Both the position numbers and the translations under genes were made by a program. The notes under the pieces are model-generated. The model saw nothing but the letters and a program-made list of their open reading frames with translations. It ran no database searches and was not told the origin of the DNA. From positions 121,780,999 to 121,844,998 of the forward strand of contig JAKGHH010000001.1 in NCBI GenBank assembly GCA_022828595.1: a stretch of 64,000 nt of DNA, read 5' to 3'. The stretch's first letter is position 1. Every line of letters starts with the position of its first letter. Positions 56,560 to 64,000 of this stretch are shown one piece after another. The DNA comes from Nelumbo lutea (Eukaryota > Streptophyta > Magnoliopsida > Proteales > Nelumbonaceae).

Positions 56560-58330
56560 CAGGTTCGAATCTTGAACCAAAAGAAAATCAGATCTGACCC
56601 TGCGCAGATGGATAGAAGGTGTTCTTTCAGGATTTGCGCAGATTGTTTTCTTTATTTCAAGAAACTGTTTCTTGTTAAGGGCGATTGATCTGAAATTAAT
56701 TTTATTAAATCCAAAATTTATTTAGAATTGTTCTTTATTTATTTTGATTTAATGGACTATTCGAACCTGGAGATCACAGTGCAGATTTGGCGCAGATAGT
56801 CTGCGCACCCTTTTTCTTTCTATTTATTTATATTCGGTTTGTAAATAATTTTTTTTATTTTAGATTGAATGTATAGGATTTGATCAAGAATGTAATTAAT
56901 AGAAATAGGATTTCTGTTATTTTTCTTGATTAAAGAAGAAGGAAGAAGAAGGCGGCGCTGGAGATTTGCAGTTGGAGAAATCGCTTTCTGCGATTTGCAG
57001 TTTGTGAAACTGCAACCCTTGTGATTAACCTCTGTTTTGCAGGTGGTGCGAACAGTCCATTGTTTGTTTTGTGATTGTTTGAAATCAAAATTATTAATTT
57101 CAGATCTTTCATGAATTAATTCTTGAATTGAAAATCAGTTTTGGATCCTCTCGGACTAGATTGGACCAAAACTGTTTGGACCGAATCTGGGGTTCGATAG
57201 GGACTGTTTTTCAGTCTGTATTTCTCACACTTGCTGTTCCAAATCTGATGTTCAATTACAAGGATTAATTCGGCCCACCTGTAAAGCCCAGTTTTAAAGG
57301 GTTAAAACTGCAAAAGGCCCATTACTGTGAGATAAGTTGTATGGGCCAAACTGCTATCTGCGATTCAGCCCATACACCTAGTAGTCATTAATTGTTAATG
57401 ACTTAGTTTTTAAATGGGCTATTCAATGGGCTTTACAGCAGTTAATTGATTGGATCAATTCCTCCTTTACATGTGATGTTTGGATGTTTGATGTGCTGCG
57501 ACCATGGGCCATAAGTACTTGGCCCATGAAGACTCGTTAGTGGTTCTTGCGCACACCATGGCTGAATGCACATCATTGCCATAGTGTCCTTCAAGGTCAT
57601 TGGATGACCCCTCTTTGTTTGGTGGGCCCCCACAACCCTGAAAAGGGATGCGTACGGAACCCCTAGCCGATTAAGGCTCACCAGAAATCTGACTTTATGA
57701 AAGTCAGTGGGAGCCACTCTAGTTTGACCTAAATTAAAACTAGGGCGTTTTTGTTCCCTCCAGCAAATATGAATGCTTGTGATAGGGAGACCCATATGAT
57801 GGACTCTCTAAAGGCCTTCCGTCATTAGCACAATGATGGGTCCTTTAGTAATGAGGAAACGCACCATAAAATTGGGCTATCCATTTGCTGTTGGATCTAT
57901 TAGAGTGTTTCATAAGATGATAGGGGCGTCATAGACCGATGTGGGAGGGGCTTCACCAGAAAATGGGAACTCTCTCACGGTACCTTGGCGTAACCTGAAT
58001 ATGATGGGTAAGCACTCACTGGACAGAAAGGTTTACCTAAAAACGGCTCTGAACCTTGTCTGACAGAGGCCAAAGGGAAACTCATTTGATGAGTGGATAT
58101 GATCCGTCACAGAAAGGTGGTGAGGTTATGCAGCTGAAACAGTTGGCTTCACGCACCCCATGTGATTTCCCACATTTCCAGAGACATTTCGTCATCTCCG
58201 TCACTGAGAAAGGAGGGAAATCTCAGAGATGAACAAATGGGAATGGAACATAGATTAAAAGCCATATCTATGTAGGTAACATGAGTCAAACTAAGGTTGT
58301 GGACTAATGATTTTGCTATTTTATCAGAAA
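56560..58330 (+). other. copy 1 long leader
   Basis: 1.77 kb between primer site and gag ATG, with no sustained sense frame. Conserved in length in copies 3 and 4, long for a copia element. Its role is unknown; packaging or translation control is possible. Confidence 0.8.
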
Positions 58331-59479
58331 ATGGCAAACGGTCAATTTGCAAAGCTTCTAGACGATAACAAGCTTAAGGGCCCAAACTATGCCGACTGGT
58401 ACAGAAATCTTATGCTGATCCTAACTTCCGAAAAGTTAGACAAGGTGGTGAAAAATCCTGCACCGGAACGTCCGGGTGATAGGGCTTCTGAGGCCCGTAG
58501 GAGGGACTACCAAGAGTGGGAGGATAAGAACTCCGTAGCCCGCTGCTTTGTCGTTGCCTCATTAGACAACTCAATACAGAGGCAGTTCGATCAGATCAAA
58601 CTAGCCAAGGACATATTGGACAGTCTAAGAACAATGTATGAAGAGCAGAACCGTTCTACTCGACAGAAGGTCCTGAAATTGTTCATGACCGCGCAGATGA
58701 CCAAAGGGCAGAAAGTTCATGACCATTGTCTTCGGATGATGGGATACATTAACGAACTTGAAGCTCTTGGATCCGGGCTAGATCTTGGCACGCAAGTGGA
58801 TGCCATCCTCAATTCTTTGCCCTCTTCCTTCAATGCGTTCACAATGAACTACAATATGAATAAGCTGAATGTCAGCGTCCAGGAACTCAGCAATATGTTG
58901 CAGAGAGCCAAGGATCTACTCAAGAAGGATGAGCCTGTGGTTATGCTTGCTGAAGCTAACAAATCGGGCAAGAAAAAGAGAAAGGCAAAGAAGCCCCAGA
59001 AGAAAACTACCAAACCTAAGAAGCAGAAGAAGAACAAGGCATCTGATGTCTGTCACTTCTGCAAGCAGACCGACCACTGGAAGAGGAATTGTCCTGCCTA
59101 CCTGGAATCTAAGAAAGGTAACATCGAAACTTGTGTCATAGAAACTAACATGTTAGTTACTTCTGTGTCCTGGTGTGTTGACTCCGGGGCTTCAACTCAT
59201 GCGTGTAACTCACTGCAGGGGTTCAAAGTTAGCAGAAGGTTGAGTGAAGGTGAAGTGACATTATTCTTGGGAACAACTGCAAGTGTTGCAGCAACGGCAA
59301 TAGGAATCGTAGAATTAGTTTTTAAAGAAGGAATACTTGTACTTAAAGATTGTCTTTATGTACAGAACTTGAGAAGAAATTTAATTTCTGTTTCAAAACT
59401 GTGTGCTGATGGATATACTGTTTATTTTAGTAATATGATTACTGTTAAACGGAATAATAAATTCATCGTGGGGAACTAG
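58331..59479 (+). pseudogene. copia gag and protease (copy 1)
   Basis: ATG at 58331 (MANGQFAKLLDDNKLKGPNY) chosen because copy 4 starts identically; an upstream in-frame ATG at 58307 is not supported by the other copies. Open for 382 codons: Gag domain, lysine-rich RNA-binding stretch (KKKRKAKKPQKKTTKPKKQ), CCHC knuckle CHFCKQTDHWKRNC at 59051-59092, then protease with [13 protein letters not shown] (catalytic Asp codon 59180-59182). Gag forms the particle and protease matures the polyprotein. A 4-base deletion near 59468 (GCATGCGGGG in copies 2-4, GTGGGG here) ends the frame. Confidence 0.93.
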
Positions 59480-59934
59480 TGAACGGTCTCTATGTTCTAC
59501 ATCCTTCTCTGGAAACTAACTTAACCGAAACTACGTCGGTCAAAATTCCCAAGAAAAGGAATCGTGATACAGTGAGTCCCACGTGCCTCTAGCATTACCG
59601 ACTTGGCCATATCGGTATTGACCGAATCACAAGGTTGGTAAAGGATGGTCCTTTGGATTTTCTAACTGTAGAAAATCTTCCCACTTGTGAACCTTGCCTT
59701 CAAGGTAAGATGTCTAAGCGGCCATTTGACGGTAAGCCTGAAAGATCTGAAGGCACACTTGACCTAATACATACTGATGTATGTGGTCCCCTGAGTGTTA
59801 GGACACGGAATCAACACGTGTACTTCATCACCTTTACAGATGATTTTTCACGATATGGTTACGTGTACCTAATGAGACATAAGTCTGAATCATTTGAAAA
59901 GTTCAAAGAGTTCAGACAGGAAGTCAAGAAATAG
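59480..59934 (+). pseudogene. copia pre-integrase and integrase start (copy 1)
   Basis: GAG-pre-integrase zinc-binding region (the [15 protein letters not shown] block and CEPCLQGKM) and integrase core start with [15 protein letters not shown] carrying the first catalytic Asp. Two TAG codons: at 59590-59592 in place of the Trp of LWHYR, and at 59932-59934 in place of Gln before [13 protein letters not shown]. Confidence 0.9.
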
Positions 59935-61278
59935 TTAGGGAGAGAAATTAAGGCCCTTCGATCAGATCGAGGTGGCGAGTATCTCTCTGACGAATTCAGG
60001 GACTACTTAAAGGCCAATGGGATAGTGTCACAATTAGCTCCTCCTACTACACCTCAACTCAACGGTGTCTCAGAGAGGAGGAATAGGACCTTGTTAGACA
60101 TGGTCCGGTCACTTCTCGTACGCTCACATTTACCCACATCCTTTTGGGGATACGCATTAGAGACTGCTATCTACGTGCTGAATCGGGTTCCAACCAAATC
60201 AGTTCCGAAAACTCCATATGAACTTTGGACCGGAAGGAAGCCAAGTGTAAGACACTTGAAGATTTGGGGTTGTCCTGCACACGTTAAAAGAACAAGTGCA
60301 GACAAGTTGGAGTCTAAAACCAGTCGTTGCCTGTTTATAGGCTACCCAAAGGATTCGGTGGGTTATCTATTCTATGACCCGAGTGAGCAGAAAGTGTTCT
60401 GCAGTCGAAACGTCCAGTTCTTAGAATCCGATTACATCCTGGACACTCATCGTCAGGAAATAGTTCTGGATGAGGAGAGCTTAGGAGCAGTGGGAGATGT
60501 CCCACAAATTCCAGGTAATTACCAACCTAGAAGAACCACCCGGGTATCCAGACCACTAGTCCGATATGGTTATGACCAGGATAGTTACCTGGTGGAAACC
60601 TTGACTAGTGAAGAGGATCCCGTGACTTATGCGGAAGCTATGTTAGACATAGACTCCCAGAAGTGGGTGGAGGCCATGAGGGCTGAAATGGACTCAATGG
60701 AGACCAATGGAGTCTGGACTCTAGTGGATCCGCCCCCCGGGGTAAAAGCAATTGGTTGCAAATGGATCTACAAGAGGAAGAAGGGCCCCGATGGCAGTAT
60801 TGAGACCTTTAAAGCTCGCTTGGTGGCGAAAGGGTATACTCAGAAAGAAGGCATCGACTATGAGGAAACTTTTTCGCCCGTGGCCATGCTTAAATCCATT
60901 AGGATCCTGCTAGCTGTAGCAGCGTACCATGACTATGAGATTTGGCAAATGGATGTCAAAACCGCGTTCCTGAATGGAGATCTTAGTGAAGATATCTACA
61001 TGCAGCAGCCGCAAGGCTTCATTGCTGCTGGTCAGGAACACATGGTATGTAAACTTAATAGATCCATATATGGACTTAAGCAGGCTTCTAGGAGTTGGAA
61101 TATCCATTTTGATTCTATAGTCAAAACGTTTGACTTTGAGCAGAATCCGGATGAGCCCTGTGTTTACAGGAAGTCCAGTGGGGATAAGATCACCTTTTTG
61201 GTGTTGTACGTGGACGATATCCTACTCATTGGGAATGATGTAGTAATGTTGACTTCGGTCAAGGTATGGCTATCATAG
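59935..61278 (+). pseudogene. copia integrase and reverse transcriptase (copy 1)
   Basis: Open for 447 codons. Integrase: [19 protein letters not shown] with the second Asp, [11 protein letters not shown] with the final Glu at the usual spacing, then [10 protein letters not shown] and the linker. [56 protein letters not shown] and [14 protein letters not shown], with the catalytic YVDD at 61207-61218 intact. The frame ends at TAG 61276-61278, where copy 2 has CAG. RT and integrase active residues are all kept in this stretch. Confidence 0.93.
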
Positions 61279-62193
61279 CAGTTCTCCATGAAAGATCTTG
61301 GAGAAGCTTCATACATACTGTGTCTTCAACTCTATAGAGATAGATCGAAGCGGATAATTGGATTATCCCAGGCTGCTTATATTGACAAAATTGTCAAGAG
61401 GTACAGCATGGAGAACTCCAAGAAAGGAAACGTTCCTTTCAGGCACGGAGTCACTCTCTCCAAGAAGATGTCTCCCAAGACTTCTGAGGAGATTGAGAGC
61501 ATGAGAGACATTCCCTATGCCTCAGCCGTAGGGAGCATCATGTATGCCATGCTGTGCACTCGCCCTGACATTGCTCAGGCGGTGAGTGTGGTAAGCAGAT
61601 TCCAGGCAAACCCAGGGCAGGAGCATTGGACTGCTGTGAAGAACATACTCAAATACCTTCGAAGGACAAAAGAGTTTTGTCTGGTATTCGATGGTAGTTC
61701 ACTGCAAGTTCTAGAGTATACCGATGCCGATTTCCAGTCGGATCCAGATGATAGAAAGTCTACATCTGGGTATGTTTTCACGATTGGATCGTGTGCTGTT
61801 TGCTGGAAAAGCAGCAAACAGGGGTCCACTGCGGACTCCACAACCGAGGCCGAGTACATTGCCGCAAGTGAAGCTGCCAAGGAAGCCGTGTGGGCGAAGA
61901 AGTTCATACACGAATTGGGAGCGATTCCATCCAGCACATCTCCCATCCCGTTGTTGTGTGACAACAATGGAGCGATCGCCCAGACTAAAGAGCCTCGGGC
62001 TCACTCGAAGTCGAAGCACAATGAGAGAAAGTACCATGTACTGCAGGAGATCGTTGGTAGAGGGGACGTCCTGATTCAGAAGGTAGCATCAGCGGATAAT
62101 GTGGCAGACCCATTGACTAAGCCACTGGCACAGAAGGTGTTTGAGAAACACGTGGAAAGTATGGGACTCCGGCTTGTACCAGATTGGACCTAA
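61279..62193 (+). pseudogene. copia RT C-terminus and RNase H (copy 1)
   Basis: Continues the same frame after the TAG: MKDLGEASYILCLQLYRDRS, then RNase H with EYTDADFQSDPDDRKSTSGY, STTEAEYIAASEAAKEAV and PLLCDNNGAIAQ, ending VPDWT and the stop at 62191-62193. All RNase H acidic positions I can recognise are kept. Only the preceding stop separates it from RT. Confidence 0.92.
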
Positions 62194-62195
62194 GT

Positions 62196-62207
62196 GCAAG
62201 TGGGAGC
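62196..62207 (+). promoter_or_regulatory. copy 1 polypurine tract
   Basis: GCAAGTGGGAGC, right after the pol stop and next to the 3' LTR. Confidence 0.78.
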
Positions 62208-64000
62208 TGTTAGACAGTTTTGTATGCCCTTAGCTTCAATCTGATTTGATGTACTTTTGTTATTTAGTGGAAATAAATAAAGTGCTTGTTTGATTCATGT
62301 TGTTTGGTTAATTCTGTGTAAAACCCTAAAACTGGACATTTATAGAGACTCATGTTAGTTTTAAATGTTCACAGCTGTTGGATAAGTCTGGGGAGATTTA
62401 TCCTGCCAAGGCTGATACTGGTGTGCCACCAAGTGTTGGGATGGCCTGTCTCAGCCATCAGGGTAAGACCCGAGGCACATGCAGTGTGGGATTACTTGAA
62501 TCCTTGAACCGGACCAGATTTCCAGTATTGCCCTGGACCTTGGAGATAGATGGGCAAAACTGGAAAGTTACACCTGACCCCTAGACTCGATTATGACATT
62601 TCACTAGGTGTTGGATCAGGCTACCTTTGATATGCCAATCAGTAGATCCTTAGCAGGGATCAAAACCTGGGTATGTTGGGGCAGTTTGAGAATTCATCTG
62701 AGTGGGTGATCATAGTGACAGAATCAGCCACTTTGTCGGACAAAGGGTAATGATCGGGAATGCACTCTTTCTGATGGAAACCAAACTGCCGGCAGTTGAT
62801 TTCAATCGTTGGAATTTTGTTTTGCAAAATTAATATATTTATATATATATATATGTACGATTTTGAATTGTTTGCAAATGGTTTTAATTCCCAGGATCCA
62901 TGTGAGAGGAGAGTGCGGCACTGTTCCTTGCAGCCGAGGGAGAGGTCCTCTCTTGTCGGGCAGTGCTTGATCATTAAGGGCTGAGAGGTTAAGTGTAAGA
63001 CCATTGAGGATAATACCTGATGGGCTAATCTTGCACCTGCCCACAGTCCTTGGGTTTTTATAAGATGGCTTGGCCCCGGGACCACTTAATGTAAGTGTTG
63101 GGCCCATAGGGTCCATATGATGGACTCAAGGGGTTCATTGAGTTTTTCAGTGAATTCGGCTGGGCCTTGTTTTAGAGGCTGGGCCGAACCCATGTGGCTG
63201 GTGTGTAGATCAATGCTTGGGTCCCACGCCATACAAAGAAGCCCAACTGGGCAGCAGATTGGAATGTAATTAGGCACTGAACACTTAATGGGCCAGAAGC
63301 CCATTTCGAGGTGGGCTGATATGATCACCCATCCTTGGGGCGAATTTGAGATTAAAGTTAGTAAAAGGATTGGGCCTTTGGCCTTATCCACTCTTAGAGA
63401 CCAAATTCAAATTAGATTTGAATCTGGTAATCTCCTGATAAGATCAGGAGTAAGCTAACTCTATCTGCAGAAAGGATTAAGATTATCCCCTATCCAAATA
63501 CTGATTTGGATTGGGATAACTCCTAAAAGGGAGGTTTCTTAATCAAGAAGAAAGGAGGAGATTTTGAACCACCTTGAAGAGATATAGGATATCTCCTGCG
63601 AATTGAGATCAGATCTCATACTCTCTAGAAAAAGAGAAAAAGCAGTTCAGCCTTTTTCGTTTTGAAGATCTCCTCCTGTCGCTGCCATCTGCCATTGCAA
63701 GATTAGATCTTTGCAGAAAAGAAAGTCAAGAAATCTGTTCTTGACATCAGTCTTGCAAGAAAGACTGAAAAAGATTCAGCGTTTAGTACTTCCAGAGGAT
63801 TCTTGTGAAGGATCCAGTGTGTAGGACACACCCTGTTGGTTCTGTTCCATTCACAGCTGTGTCATCTTCAGCAGGAACGGATCTTGGATCATTCTTTGGG
63901 CGTGAACACCAACTTTGGGAGATACTGCTTCTCCGGATCAGGTATATTCCTCCCATTTATCTTTTGGTACAGATCTGGTTTGATTATGGTTCAAGTAGGA
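62208..64000 (+). repeat. copy 1 3' LTR, truncated by window
   Basis: TGTTAGACAG start; 1793 bases visible of about 1925. Expected to end near 64132, followed by AGTCC. Confidence 0.93.

Larger units (their letters stand above)
54620..64000 (+). mobile_element. copia copy 1, youngest element, right end outside window
   Basis: 5' LTR 54620-56544, primer site, leader, gag-pol 58331-62193, polypurine tract, 3' LTR from 62208 to beyond 64000. LTR positions are collinear over 1793 bases with about 25 differences by eye and a single 1-bp gap. The left flank AGTCC is the expected target duplication. It has the full domain order of a Ty1/copia element but four inactivating lesions in gag-pol and one mismatch in the primer site. 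Confidence 0.93.

Noticed and set aside
57442..57795. 117-codon antisense frame in the copy 1 leader, with similar frames in the other leaders
   Set aside because: The same region in copies 3 and 4 is split by indels into different frames, and the protein shows no domain I recognise. Shared nucleotide sequence explains the similarity.

Overview
This window looks like nuclear DNA of a flowering plant, and almost all of it is nested LTR retrotransposon sequence, as expected of pericentromeric or other heterochromatic DNA. I see no host gene, rRNA, tRNA or CRISPR array. The plant call rests on Ty1/copia elements primed by initiator tRNA-Met (binding site TGGTATCAGAGCCA), a large Athila-like Ty3/gypsy element primed by tRNA-Asp, and many degraded relatives. 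The species cannot be told from the sequence. Most coding sequence is pseudogenic.

Layout. 1-2490: two copia-type LTR pieces in opposite orientation. 2491-3544: gypsy gag-protease remnant (+). 3545-6474 plus 11107-11184: 3' LTR, 3' non-coding region and gag stub of a minus-strand gypsy family 'G1'. 6475-11101: copia-type element B inserted in that gag with a perfect 5-bp target duplication; it keeps both LTRs but only 108 bp inside, and its 5' LTR carries a 287-bp promoter-region triplication. 11185-21243: copia copy 3 (+), whose 5' LTR is split by copia copy 2 (-, 11521-16975). 21244-28362: copia copy 4 (-), both LTRs present, most of pol deleted. 28363-34312: copia leader and LTR DNA with inserted G1 solo LTRs, tandemly duplicated with a period of 2847 bp. 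34313-36020: gypsy gag, a slice of copia LTR, then gypsy RNase H/integrase (+). 36021-37591: copia LTR (-). 37592-49841: near-complete but decayed Athila-like element 'G2' (-, 12.2 kb). 49842-50606: copia LTR end (+). 50607-51378 and 52990-53123: the only stretch not explained by a retroelement, split by a G2 solo LTR (51379-52989) with perfect target duplication. 53124-54619: copia LTR with a 660-bp tandem duplication. 54620-64000: youngest copia element (copy 1, +), running off the window inside its 3' LTR.

Copia organisation, read from copy 1: LTR of about 1.93 kb; tRNA-iMet site; an unusually long leader of about 1.8 kb; gag with a CCHC knuckle; protease; GAG-pre-integrase; DDE integrase; RT with YVDD; RNase H ending in PDWT; short polypurine tract; LTR. 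By eye about 25 differences separate its LTRs over 1.79 kb (about 1.4%), so it is recent, yet it has one frameshift and three TAG codons, all explained by C-to-T changes at CHG sites.

The most interesting signals are non-coding. The 3' regions of G1 and G2 carry a family of six hairpins with a constant loop and stems that differ in sequence but keep pairing. They also carry a second module, a small AGGA/GGGA-type hairpin next to a polypurine-like GTGTGGGGG motif, present twice in each element. These look like selected RNA or DNA structures of the retrotransposon 3' end.
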